Source: M55B112 sp964539395
Lineage (GTDB): Bacteria > Bacteroidota > Bacteroidia > Bacteroidales > GCA-2748055
Reading direction: 5' to 3'
DNA length: 64,000 nt
NCBI GenBank assembly: GCA_964539395.1
Contig: CAZIIU010000005.1
Coordinates: forward strand, 34,798 to 98,797
Shown piece by piece: positions 36,576 through 45,926 of the stretch (positions are counted from its first letter, which is position 1; every line of letters starts with the position of its first letter). The notes beneath the pieces are model-generated. The model did no database searches. It was not told the DNA's origin and saw only the letters and a list, made by a program, of their open reading frames with translations. A program made the position numbers and the translations under genes.

Positions 36576-39500
36576 ATGAACAAATTCCGTAAATACAACC
36601 TTATTCTGGGATGGCTTACTTTTTTAATTTCCCTGACAGTATATATGCTCACCATTGAACCCTCGGTAAGCCTTTGGGATTGTGGTGAGTTTATTGCAAC
36701 ATCTTTTGGGCTGCAGGTGGGACACCCCCCGGGCGCACCACTTTATATGATACTTGGAAGGGTGTTTTCGCTTTTCGTAAACGATACGTCAGATGTTGCC
36801 GCAGCTTATAATGCCATGTCTGCAGTGGCAAGTGCCTTTACGATCCTGTTTCTATACTGGACCATTGCTCACTTGCTAAAGAAAGTATTTATTAAGAATC
36901 AGGATGATCACAACAGTACCAATTACATCCTGGTAATGGGCAGCGCCATGGTCGGGGCACTCGCCTATACGTTCTCAGACACCTTCTGGTTTTCGGCAGT
37001 TGAAGCCGAAGTATATGCTACATCCTCCCTGTTTACCGCCGTAGTATTCTGGGCAATCCTGAAATGGGAAAATATCGCTGACGAAAGATATGCGAACCGT
37101 TGGCTGATCCTTATTGCTTACCTTATCGGACTCTCAATTGGCGTTCATTTGCTGAATCTTCTTGCAATCCCGGCAATGGTAATGGTGTACTATTTCAGAA
37201 AATATACTGTATCAACAAACGGGATAGTGAAGGCTGTCCTGGCTTCTGCAGTAATCCTCGGATCAATCATGTATATTGTTATCCCCGGACTGTTTAAGAT
37301 ATCAACATGGTTCGAGCTGTTTTTTACCAATACAATCGGTTTGCATTACAATACAGGAATGGTCATCTATTTCGTTTTGCTTTTCTCCCTACTTGCCTAT
37401 GGTATATACAGGACCCAGTTCATCAAAAAGAATATTCTCCTCAATACAGTTTTCGTTAGTCTCACGGTTATTATAATAGGCTATTCATCCTATGCCATGA
37501 TCATTGTCAGGGCCATGGCCCAGCCTCCTGTGAACGAAAACAGGCCCGATAATGCATTTGCCCTCCTGTCCTACCTAAATAGGGAACAATATGGCGACCG
37601 ACCCCTTATTTTCGGCAACCAGTATAATGCTGAAGTCGAAACGGTCGAATACAACAAAGCTGTTTATGCGCTAAACAAGGATACAAACAGGTATGAAATA
37701 GCCTATCATAAGCCCGAAGTAAAATACAGGCAGAACAAAATTTTGTTCCCCCGAATGTACAGCCGGGATAATCAACACAAACAGGCTTACATGCAGTATG
37801 GAACTATAAAAGAGCCGAATAATCCGACCTATCTTGATAATGTCGAGTTTTTTATTCGCTACCAGTTGGGACATATGTATCTGCGGTATTTTATGTGGAA
37901 CTTCGTTGGCAAACAGAACGATAATCAGGGACACGGGGGAATACTGAACGGAAGGGTTGTAAGCGGAATTAAAGGAATCGACAGCCTCTGGCTGGGTAAC
38001 CAGAAAAAGCTGACCGATGAAATGCTAAACCACCCGGCCAGAAACACCTACTATTTTCTTCCACTTTTACTGGGGATCATCGGATTACTGTTCCATTACA
38101 AACGCCACCTGAAAGATTTCTGGGTTGTATTGTTGCTTTTTATCCTTACAGGGATCGCCATCGTTGTCTATCTCAATCAAACCCCTTACCAGCCAAGAGA
38201 AAGGGATTATGCTTATGCAGGATCTTTTTATGCTTTTTCCATCTGGATCGGAATGGGTGTTGCGGGACTGGCAGAGATAATCTCCAGGTGGATGAAGTTA
38301 AAAACAGCTGCTGTTTTCAGCCTCATCATCTCCCTCATGGGAGTACCGGTGCTAATGGCAGCACAAAACTGGAAAGACCATGACCGTTCTGGCAGATTCC
38401 TGGCCAGAGATATCGCAAAGAATTACCTGAAATCGTGCGATGAAAATGCAATTCTATACACAGTCGGAGATAATGACACCTTTCCATTATGGTATATGCA
38501 AGAGGTAGAGGGGTTTAGAACTGATGTAAGGGTGGTGAACATGATGCTATTCAATACCGACTGGTACATCGACCAGAAGAAAATGAAGGTATATAAATCA
38601 GAGCCCCTGCCAATTACCCTTCCTTATGCAAAATACAAGGATGGTACAAACAATTCACTTTTCGTAAGAGAGAATGACCGGTGGGCTACGGCTATGTATA
38701 TTACAAACTTTATTAAAAGTGATGATCCCCGGACAAAAATTACTTTGCGCAGCGGAGAAAAAGTTGACTATGTTCCCACACCCAATATTGTTATAGAGGT
38801 AGATTCGGCTGCTGTACTAGAAAACGGGATCGTTGAGCCTTACGATGCAGACAAGATAACCGATGCTGTTCGCATCAAACTCAAACCCAATGAACAGATT
38901 CTCAAAGGGAATATGGCACAATTGGATATCTTTGCCCATAATGAATGGAAACGGCCCATTTACTTTACTGCGGGATCCTTTAGCGGAAGTCTCGGACTGG
39001 AATCCTATTACCAGCTTGATGGACTCGCCTACCAGGTTGTACCAATTAAAACCCCTCAGGAAAGCATCCTTGTTATGGGACGAATTGATCCTATGAAAAT
39101 GTATGATATGGTAATGAACAAGTTCAGCTGGGGAAGGATGAACGAAGAAGATGTTACCCTCGACTATTACTCTGTTAGAACTTTATCTGTAATAAGGTTC
39201 CGGAATTTACATACCAGACTTGCTCTGGCCCTCCTTGAAACTGGTGAAAGAGAAAAGGCCGTTGAGGTACTCGATCACTGTATGAAGCTGGCGCCGCATT
39301 CAGTATTGCCATACGACCAGTATGTCGGGGGAATAACCTTTCCACAGGGAGAGGGAAGCATGGTACACCACGAAGGAATCATTGAAGCATACTTTATGTG
39401 TGGGGAAACGCAAAAAGCCAGTGCGATCATGAATGAATATCATGAAATACTGAGCCAACGGCTCGGCTATTACAACTCGGTGGAATCGAAATTCAGAAAA

Positions 39501-39605
39501 CTTATTGAACATGAAACATATGAAGCAATGTCACAAATGGAAGAGCTGAGAATACTAAAGTCCACTTACGGCCAGGATGATCTGATGCCCGAACTGAATT
39601 TTTAA
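36576..39605 (+). CDS. DUF2723 GT-C-like membrane protein
   Basis: The 1009-residue protein has about a dozen membrane helices in its first 600 residues, then a soluble C-terminal domain with helical (TPR-like) ends. The first loop carries the conserved acidic sequence EPSVSLWDCGEFIATS (Asp35, Glu38), like the active-site loop of GT-C glycosyltransferases such as protein O-mannosyltransferases. DUF2723 members are candidates for the Bacteroidota general protein O-glycosylation system, though the donor lipid is not established. It is convergent with the polyprenyl synthase gene. Confidence 0.88.
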   Translation: MNKFRKYNLILGWLTFLISLTVYMLTIEPSVSLWDCGEFIATSFGLQVGHPPGAPLYMILGRVFSLFVNDTSDVAAAYNAMSAVASAFTILFLYWTIAHLLKKVFIKNQDDHNSTNYILVMGSAMVGALAYTFSDTFWFSAVEAEVYATSSLFTAVVFWAILKWENIADERYANRWLILIAYLIGLSIGVHLLNLLAIPAMVMVYYFRKYTVSTNGIVKAVLASAVILGSIMYIVIPGLFKISTWFELFFTNTIGLHYNTGMVIYFVLLFSLLAYGIYRTQFIKKNILLNTVFVSLTVIIIGYSSYAMIIVRAMAQPPVNENRPDNAFALLSYLNREQYGDRPLIFGNQYNAEVETVEYNKAVYALNKDTNRYEIAYHKPEVKYRQNKILFPRMYSRDNQHKQAYMQYGTIKEPNNPTYLDNVEFFIRYQLGHMYLRYFMWNFVGKQNDNQGHGGILNGRVVSGIKGIDSLWLGNQKKLTDEMLNHPARNTYYFLPLLLGIIGLLFHYKRHLKDFWVVLLLFILTGIAIVVYLNQTPYQPRERDYAYAGSFYAFSIWIGMGVAGLAEIISRWMKLKTAAVFSLIISLMGVPVLMAAQNWKDHDRSGRFLARDIAKNYLKSCDENAILYTVGDNDTFPLWYMQEVEGFRTDVRVVNMMLFNTDWYIDQKKMKVYKSEPLPITLPYAKYKDGTNNSLFVRENDRWATAMYITNFIKSDDPRTKITLRSGEKVDYVPTPNIVIEVDSAAVLENGIVEPYDADKITDAVRIKLKPNEQILKGNMAQLDIFAHNEWKRPIYFTAGSFSGSLGLESYYQLDGLAYQVVPIKTPQESILVMGRIDPMKMYDMVMNKFSWGRMNEEDVTLDYYSVRTLSVIRFRNLHTRLALALLETGEREKAVEVLDHCMKLAPHSVLPYDQYVGGITFPQGEGSMVHHEGIIEAYFMCGETQKASAIMNEYHEILSQRLGYYNSVESKFRKLIEHETYEAMSQMEELRILKSTYGQDDLMPELNF

Positions 39606-39618
39606 ACATGCAATTGCC

Positions 39619-40593
39619 TTATTGTTCCCTTTTCATCAGATATTCCGCAAACCTGTATAATTCCGACTTTCTGTTCTCAGGTGTGTTCAGGCGATTAAGA
39701 CTTTCAATCGAAGTCTTGTAATAGTCGTCGACTTTCTTCTTAACCTTATCCTTCACCTGCAGTTCATTAAATATTGCAGTTACATCATTTACCTTTTTTT
39801 CAGGATCAAATTCCTCCTCTTTCAGCCATTTGGTTAATACTTCCCGTTGCTTTTCACCGGCATCCCTGAGCGCGGTAATCATCAGGATAGTCTTTTTATT
39901 GTCGACAATATCCGTTCCAAGTTTTTTACCAAATGATTCCGGATTGCCATAGACATCAAGTAGATCATCCTGCAACTGAAATGCCATCCCCAAGTCCCTT
40001 CCAAAAAGATACAGATCTTCTGCATTTTTTTCAGCTGCACCTCCTACCATTGCCCCAATCTTCAGGCTCGCAGCAATAAGTACCGCGGTTTTCAATTCAA
40101 TCATTCGAAGATACTCCTTCTCCTCAACAACGAGTCTCTTTTCAAAATTCATATCTATCTGCTGACCCTCACATACCTCCCTGGCCGTCCGGAAAAAAAC
40201 CTCATTCACATTACGCAACACTGCACCGGGGGCTTCATTCATAAACCTGCCTGCCATAATCGACATTACATCACCTGAGAGTATAGCAATGTTCTCACTC
40301 CACTTCAGGTGCACTGTTGGATTTCCGCGTCTTAATTCCGAACGATCCATGATATCATCGTGAAGCAGGGTGAAATTATGAAATATCTCGATGGCAATTG
40401 CAGGATGCATGGCCGAATCAACCGATCCGGCAAACATATCGCAGGCAAGTAACACAAGTGCCGGTCGAATTCTTTTCCCCCCGATGGAAAGTATATACCT
40501 AACCGGGTCATACAACTCTGAAGGCTGGTCAGGAAACCTGATATTCGCAAGGTGCCTTTCGATTAAATTCCGTGCTTCGGCTAAAGTATACAT
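39619..40593 (-). CDS. Short-chain polyprenyl diphosphate synthase
   Basis: This enzyme condenses isopentenyl diphosphate with allylic diphosphates. The 324-residue protein has the first Asp-rich motif as HDDIMD, the second as QLQDDLLDVYG, and the GGKRIRPAL motif near residue 37. The Phe five residues before the first DDxxD and the lack of an insertion in that motif resemble C20-type synthases, so geranylgeranyl diphosphate is a fair guess. It is convergent with the DUF2723 gene and separated from it by 13 bases. Confidence 0.93.
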   Translation of the reverse strand: MYTLAEARNLIERHLANIRFPDQPSELYDPVRYILSIGGKRIRPALVLLACDMFAGSVDSAMHPAIAIEIFHNFTLLHDDIMDRSELRRGNPTVHLKWSENIAILSGDVMSIMAGRFMNEAPGAVLRNVNEVFFRTAREVCEGQQIDMNFEKRLVVEEKEYLRMIELKTAVLIAASLKIGAMVGGAAEKNAEDLYLFGRDLGMAFQLQDDLLDVYGNPESFGKKLGTDIVDNKKTILMITALRDAGEKQREVLTKWLKEEEFDPEKKVNDVTAIFNELQVKDKVKKKVDDYYKTSIESLNRLNTPENRKSELYRFAEYLMKREQ

Positions 40594-40899
40594 AGGATAT
40601 ATTTTTAAGTTATTCTACTGGCTGACTGCGAATCTAAGTTAATTCCATTTTTGCACCGTACCAAGTAAACCCATCAATTTTTAAGGATTATTTAAGAAGA
40701 CCCTGTCTTTAAAAGAGTCAGCTGATTCAGAAGTATATCCCTTTATGTATTTCTCATATGAACATTGGTACAGGTATTGCAGTTATTAATGGAGGCGGAG
40801 ATAAAGCAAGTGTTGTATTATTGTTCATAATTATAAAACTATTCCCAAATAAGGGATATTCTATATATTGTTTAAATTTGTATCCTTAATTGAATTCTG
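40594..40899. other. 306-base divergent intergenic region
   Basis: The region contains -7-like boxes for both flanking genes: TAGATTCG on the minus strand (40629-40636, one mismatch) and TAAATTTG on the plus strand (40873-40880). A 43-codon open frame (40758-40889) is present but lacks family features. No RNA gene is seen. Confidence 0.5.
40873..40880 (+). promoter_or_regulatory. Putative -7 box of the TlpA-like gene
   Basis: TAAATTTG matches the Bacteroidota consensus exactly, 19 bases before the ATG at 40900. Confidence 0.45.
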
Positions 40900-42366
40900 A
40901 TGATAAAAACGCAAATGCGAATTCAAATATTAATAATCTCCCTCTGGTTTTCTATCGTTTCATTATCTGCCCAGGGCTACCAGATCAAGCTCAAGGCGCC
41001 TGATTTTGCGGGTCAGGAGGCGATCCTGGCCGAATACTTTACAAGCAGGATGGTACCAAAAGATACTGTCCGTCTCAGTATTCTTGGAGAAGCGGTTTTC
41101 AAAGGAGATCAACCATTCGACGGAGGTATGTATATCATCTTTTTCACCCCGGAACACTATTTCGATTTCCTGCTCGATAAAGACCAGACTTTCACTATCA
41201 CCGTCGACAGCTCCGACTATTCAGGTAAAACAACTTTTCAGGGGTCCCCGGAAAATGAGATGTTCTTTTCATATAAACAGTATCTGATAAAACAGCGGGA
41301 GCTTCTCCAGGAATATTCAAACCAATTAGCGAATGCCAAAAACAGCTCCGATTCCACTATAGCCAGGCTAAAAATGGAAAAACTGAATAATGAGACAGTA
41401 ACCTATATCGACAAAAAGATCTTACAAGGCGATGGTTCTTTTTTTTCAATATTTCTACGCGCAACAAAAGATATTCGCCCTCCTCCGGAGTTACTTGCCG
41501 GAACAAAAAGAGAACAGGATTCCATTCGATATGTCTATTTCAAGGACCACTATTTTGACAATTTTGATCTTTCCGATATACGGTTGCTTCATACCCCTCT
41601 CTATGAACCAAAAGTCCAGACATATATCAACCAGGTTGTCCCAAGGCACCCCGATTCGCTTATTGTCGCTGTAGACAGGCTGATGGAGAAATCAAGGTCG
41701 AGGCATGAAATTTTCCGGTACATGCTCATTACACTGTTCAACAATTTTGCCGAAAGTAAGATTATGGGGATGGACAAGGTTTATTTCCACATTGCCGAGA
41801 AGTATTATATTCCCGAAGCAACATGGAGCAGTCAGGATTTTATTGAGAAACTGCAGGAAAATCTTGAAAAAAGCAAACCCACCTTCATTGGAAATACTGC
41901 TCCGGATTTTGAGCTGAAAGAGATCCCTAAGAGCCACTTTCTGATGGCTGAAATGGATACAATCATTAAAAATGATCCCCACGTTGGTTCTCTATTCAGA
42001 CTCTCACATATTCCTGCAGAGTACACGCTGCTCTATTTCTGGGAAGCCGATTGTGGCCACTGCAAAAAATCGACACCGGCCCTCTATAAAGTTTTTGAGA
42101 AATACAGGGATCAGAATGTGCAGGTTTTGGCTGTGCATGTCATCAATTCCGTGGAAGGCAAGGTGAAATGGATTGATTTTGTTAATGAATATGAAACTCT
42201 CGACTGGATCAACTGTTGGAGTCCTTATGACAATGAATTCAGGAAGTTGTATAACCTACAGAGTTTTCCTCAACTTTTTTTACTTGATAAAGAAAAAAAA
42301 ATACTGGCAAAAAGTCTCTCCCCGGAACAAGCTGACGATTTCCTGGAAAGGTTGTTGAATAATTAG
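40900..42366 (+). CDS. DUF4369/TlpA-like thioredoxin-fold protein
   Basis: The 488-residue protein is exported by a signal peptide (cleavage after SLSAQ, about residue 25). An N-terminal domain (26-about 120) follows with the DUF4369 pattern, and then a helical middle region (about 120-325). The C-terminal thioredoxin domain (about 325-488) has the redox motif CGHC at Cys385-Cys388, preceded by YFWEAD. These proteins are periplasmic thiol-disulfide oxidoreductases of the ResA/TlpA type. No cytochrome biogenesis gene is adjacent, so the target is unknown. A second start at codon 6 (Met) is possible. Confidence 0.85.
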   Translation: MIKTQMRIQILIISLWFSIVSLSAQGYQIKLKAPDFAGQEAILAEYFTSRMVPKDTVRLSILGEAVFKGDQPFDGGMYIIFFTPEHYFDFLLDKDQTFTITVDSSDYSGKTTFQGSPENEMFFSYKQYLIKQRELLQEYSNQLANAKNSSDSTIARLKMEKLNNETVTYIDKKILQGDGSFFSIFLRATKDIRPPPELLAGTKREQDSIRYVYFKDHYFDNFDLSDIRLLHTPLYEPKVQTYINQVVPRHPDSLIVAVDRLMEKSRSRHEIFRYMLITLFNNFAESKIMGMDKVYFHIAEKYYIPEATWSSQDFIEKLQENLEKSKPTFIGNTAPDFELKEIPKSHFLMAEMDTIIKNDPHVGSLFRLSHIPAEYTLLYFWEADCGHCKKSTPALYKVFEKYRDQNVQVLAVHVINSVEGKVKWIDFVNEYETLDWINCWSPYDNEFRKLYNLQSFPQLFLLDKEKKILAKSLSPEQADDFLERLLNN

Positions 42367-42451
42367 CTTACCCGGACGAAAACAAATCACAGGAAGATGA
42401 GGGAACCTGATAGTTATTTATGTTAGCAGATTATTAATTAAAGATATATAA

Positions 42452-43531
42452 ATGGAGCACAAGAAGATTCAGTTGAAGCTGGAAGATGGAAGTACATATG
42501 ATGGCTACTCGTTCGGATATGGAGGTAGCACTGCCGGAGAGGTTGTTTTCAATACTGCCATGACCGGATATCCTGAGAGTTTGACGGACCCATCCTACAA
42601 GGGACAGATCCTCGTCCTCACCTATCCGATTGTCGGGAATTACGGGGTTCCCCATGAAACACTGGAGAACAATATGTTCCGGTTCTTTGAGTCCCATTCC
42701 CTTCATATTTCTGCATTGATCATCAGCGATTATTCTGATGAATATTCACATTGGAACGCAGAAAAAAGCCTTGGTGAATGGCTCACTGAAAACAGGATTC
42801 CAGGCATCTACGGGATAGATACAAGACTGCTGACAAAATTACTGCGGGAGAAGGGGTCAATGCTCGGGAAAGTTATTTTCGAGAGCCAGGAACCCGATTG
42901 GTATGATCCCAACCAGGAAAACCTCGTTAAAAAGGTAACTACAAAAGAGAGAGAGGTCTATGGCAAAGGTAAGCATAAGATACTTCTGATCGATTGTGGA
43001 GTAAAATACAATATAATCAGGTACCTGTTGGAGAGAGACACAACTGTTATAAGGGTTCCGTACGATCATGATATATCAAAGGAAGATTACGATGGATTGT
43101 TTATTTCCAATGGTCCGGGCGACCCCAAGAAATGTGCTGCAACCATTGAAGAGCTCTCAAAGGCATACCTCAGTGATATCCCGATTTTTGGAATTTGCCT
43201 GGGAAACCAATTGATGGCTCTGGCTGCCAATGCCGATACCTATAAACTCAAATACGGACACAGGAGCCACAATCAGCCAGTCATCCAAACCGGGACCCAG
43301 AGGGCCTACATCACCTCACAAAATCACGGTTTTGCGATCGACAACAACACACTGCCTGATCAGTGGGAACCACTGTTCATTAACCTGAACGACCAAACCA
43401 ATGAAGGAATGAGACATAAGTTCAAACCATTTTTCTCAACCCAGTTTCATCCCGAGGCTTCTGGTGGTCCGACAGATACAGCCCACCTGTTTGATGAGTT
43501 TATCGATCTTATTATTCAGGCAAAGAAGTAA
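42452..43531 (+). CDS. carA: Carbamoyl-phosphate synthase small subunit
   Basis: CarA is the glutaminase subunit that feeds ammonia to CarB for carbamoyl phosphate, used for arginine and pyrimidines. The 359-residue protein has the N-terminal CPSase small-chain domain (GYSFGYGGSTAGEVVFNT). The C-terminal class I amidotransferase domain has the nucleophile Cys in GICLGNQLMALA and the His/Glu of FHPEASGG. carB lies 8.3 kb away on the same strand, on the other side of the arg/pro operon, so the two are not co-transcribed. Confidence 0.98.
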   Translation: MEHKKIQLKLEDGSTYDGYSFGYGGSTAGEVVFNTAMTGYPESLTDPSYKGQILVLTYPIVGNYGVPHETLENNMFRFFESHSLHISALIISDYSDEYSHWNAEKSLGEWLTENRIPGIYGIDTRLLTKLLREKGSMLGKVIFESQEPDWYDPNQENLVKKVTTKEREVYGKGKHKILLIDCGVKYNIIRYLLERDTTVIRVPYDHDISKEDYDGLFISNGPGDPKKCAATIEELSKAYLSDIPIFGICLGNQLMALAANADTYKLKYGHRSHNQPVIQTGTQRAYITSQNHGFAIDNNTLPDQWEPLFINLNDQTNEGMRHKFKPFFSTQFHPEASGGPTDTAHLFDEFIDLIIQAKK

Positions 43532-43596
43532 ACCGGTTTAATAATCAGAGACAAAACACCTCTTTTCCTGCCGTTTGTACCAAAGCAGATTCCAAA

Positions 43597-44844
43597 TCAT
43601 TTCCTGATTTGACCGTTGCCATATATCACATACTTGGTGGTTGTTAGTTCCTTTAATCCCATAGGGCCCCTTGCATGTAGCTTTTGAGTACTGATACCAA
43701 TTTCTGCACCGTATCCAAATTCAAACCCATCAGTAAACCTGGTAGAGGCATTTACATAAACCGCTGCAGCATCAATCCTGTCCAAAAAATATTGTGCATT
43801 TCCGTAATCTGAAGTAACAATAGATTCTGAATGGGAGGAGCCATACCGGTGTATGTGGGAAATTGCATGTTCCAGCGAATCTACAACCCTGGCACTTATG
43901 ATATAATCGAGGTATTCTGTACCCCAATCTTCTTCAGTTGCCTTTTTAGCCTCTTTAAGGTATTTCTGCACTGTCTCATCTCCGCGAACCTCAACACCGG
44001 CATCAACAAGCGCTTTCCCAATCAGAGGAATCGCATCATCTGCAATATCTGCATGAATCAAAAGGCTCTCTGCAGCATTACAAACTCCCGGGCGATGTGT
44101 CTTGGAATTCAAAACTATACTTTTTGCCATCTCCAGGTCTGCTGAAGCATCAACAAATACATGACAATTCCCAACACCTGTTTCTATTACAGGTACTGTA
44201 CTATTCTGAACTACTGCCTGTATAAGTCCCGCTCCTCCCCTTGGAATCAGGATATCAAGGTATTCGTTTAGTTTCATCATGGCATTGGCACTCTCCCTTG
44301 AAGTATCCGTTACCAATTGTATCATATTAGGATTATATCCTTTATCCCCGATCGCCTCACGAAAAATATTGACAATAGCCAGGTTTGAATGAAATGCCTC
44401 CTTGCCCCCGCGGAGAAGGCAAACATTTCCTGTCTTGATACATAATCCACCCACATCTGCCGTGACATTTGGCCGGGATTCATAAATTACACCAACAACT
44501 CCCAGGGGGACACGTTTCTTTCCAATCATCAATCCATTTGGTCGCTTTTTCATTTCCAGAACCTCGCCAACAGGATCCTCAATGTCAGCGATCTGTCTTA
44601 ATCCTTCAGCAATACCAATAATTCTCTCTTTATTTAAGGTCAGCCTATCAACTATGGCACCTTTCAATCCCATCTCTTCCGCACTTCGGAGGTCCTTCCT
44701 GTTTTCATTTAATAGGAATTCTGTCTGGCCTGTAAGCTTCTCCGCCACATCCTTTAGGATTTCATCCTTTGAACTGGTTTCGAGATGTGCCAACTGGTGC
44801 GAGGCCTCCTTTGCCTTTTTTCCTAATTCTATAATATCTTCCAT
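43597..44844 (-). CDS. proA: Gamma-glutamyl phosphate reductase
   Basis: ProA reduces gamma-glutamyl phosphate to glutamate semialdehyde with NADPH, the second step of proline synthesis. The 415-residue protein is an aldehyde-dehydrogenase-fold enzyme with the catalytic Cys in RPGVCNAAESLLIH. The N-terminal KKAKEASHQLA and the ESRPNVTADVGGLCIKTGN region are typical. It is the last gene of the minus-strand arg/pro run, 163 bases after proB. Confidence 0.98.
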   Translation of the reverse strand: MEDIIELGKKAKEASHQLAHLETSSKDEILKDVAEKLTGQTEFLLNENRKDLRSAEEMGLKGAIVDRLTLNKERIIGIAEGLRQIADIEDPVGEVLEMKKRPNGLMIGKKRVPLGVVGVIYESRPNVTADVGGLCIKTGNVCLLRGGKEAFHSNLAIVNIFREAIGDKGYNPNMIQLVTDTSRESANAMMKLNEYLDILIPRGGAGLIQAVVQNSTVPVIETGVGNCHVFVDASADLEMAKSIVLNSKTHRPGVCNAAESLLIHADIADDAIPLIGKALVDAGVEVRGDETVQKYLKEAKKATEEDWGTEYLDYIISARVVDSLEHAISHIHRYGSSHSESIVTSDYGNAQYFLDRIDAAAVYVNASTRFTDGFEFGYGAEIGISTQKLHARGPMGLKELTTTKYVIYGNGQIRK

Positions 44845-44902
44845 TAGTAATAGTCTTTAATTAAATAATTGATAATAAATTCATTATTCTATTGCTCAAC
44901 CT

Positions 44903-44939
44903 TCAAGTGAGTCATTTGTCCCCTGCAGTGGACACTTGA
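44903..44939 (-). other. Hairpin between proB and proA
   Basis: TCAAGTG (44903-44909) pairs with CACTTGA (44933-44939), with an inner GTCC/GGAC stem interrupted by a bulge. It sits in the proB-proA gap and could tune proA expression or stabilise a transcript. No T-run follows, so a terminator is less likely. Confidence 0.35.
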
Positions 44940-45007
44940 GTTTCAATTCTTCGCGGTTGCTGTACCTAACCGCAAATAATTTTGCAGCGATACCCGTACA
45001 ATCCGCT

Positions 45008-45823
45008 TTACACCGTTTTCTGGTCGGTTGATTTGCTGACGAATAAAGTACCGTATCTTCCTCCTGCCAGGATATCGTAAATCACATGTGCTTCTGAGCC
45101 ATCAGCAATAACGACGTCGATATTCTTCTGCCGGCACAGTTCAGCTGCCTTAATTTTTGACTCCATTCCACCCTGGCCAAGTCCCGACTCACCATTGGTT
45201 ACAACTCCCCTAAGGTCTCTGCCGGCTTTCAACACTGTCGGAACCTGTCTCGCATTACTGTTTAGTTTTGGATTATCCGTAAAAACGCCATCCGTAGTGG
45301 TTAACATTATTAAAAGGTCCGCATTGATCAGCTCAGCTACCAAAGCCGAAAGCATATCGTTATCTCCAAATTCAATCTCTGCTGTGGAAACCGTATCATT
45401 CTCATTGATTACGGGAGTCACTCCCATCTCCAGCAGTTTTTCAATGGTATTTCTTGCGTTTCTTCTTCTTACCGGTTCTTCAATACCATCCCTGGTGAGC
45501 AGCACCTGTCCGATCACCTGGTTATACTCTTTAAAGAATGTTTCATACATTCTTAGCAAAGCGGCCTGACCAATAGACGCAAGGGCCTGCCTGTCGGTTA
45601 CTTTTTCTGGTTTCTCGTTCAAATTCATGATGCCCATCCCGGCACCGACTGCCCCTGAGGTCACCAAAATAATTTCTCTTCCCTCATTGCACAATCCTGC
45701 AATCACCCTGGCAAGTTTTTCCAGGCTCAGCAGGTTAATTTTACCATCTTCATGAGTAATAAGGGCCGTTCCAACCTTCACAACGATCCGGTGTTTGTCC
45801 TTCAATAGTTTTCTGTGGTCCAC
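45008..45823 (-). CDS. proB: Glutamate 5-kinase
   Basis: ProB phosphorylates glutamate to gamma-glutamyl phosphate, the first and usually proline-inhibited step of proline synthesis. The 271-residue protein is an amino-acid-kinase fold with VVKVGTALITHEDG at the start, the GAVGAGMG loop, NENDTVST and the GLGQGGMESKIKAA loop. It lacks the C-terminal PUA domain found in the E. coli enzyme (367 residues); such short forms are known. The start is a GTG. The gap to argH upstream is 103 bases. Confidence 0.97.
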   Translation of the reverse strand: MDHRKLLKDKHRIVVKVGTALITHEDGKINLLSLEKLARVIAGLCNEGREIILVTSGAVGAGMGIMNLNEKPEKVTDRQALASIGQAALLRMYETFFKEYNQVIGQVLLTRDGIEEPVRRRNARNTIEKLLEMGVTPVINENDTVSTAEIEFGDNDMLSALVAELINADLLIMLTTTDGVFTDNPKLNSNARQVPTVLKAGRDLRGVVTNGESGLGQGGMESKIKAAELCRQKNIDVVIADGSEAHVIYDILAGGRYGTLFVSKSTDQKTV

Positions 45824-45926
45824 TTTTTTATGCTTAAAAAATTTGTATTCAGGTTTTTTTTACCCGCGATAAATCGCTATTCTTTTGTCCTGGCAGATAA
45901 TAATTCAGATATTTATGCTGCAAGGA

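Noticed and set aside
40758..40889. Plus-strand open frame of 43 codons
   Set aside because: It contains the promoter box of the next gene, has no family features and ends just before the following ATG; chance is more likely.
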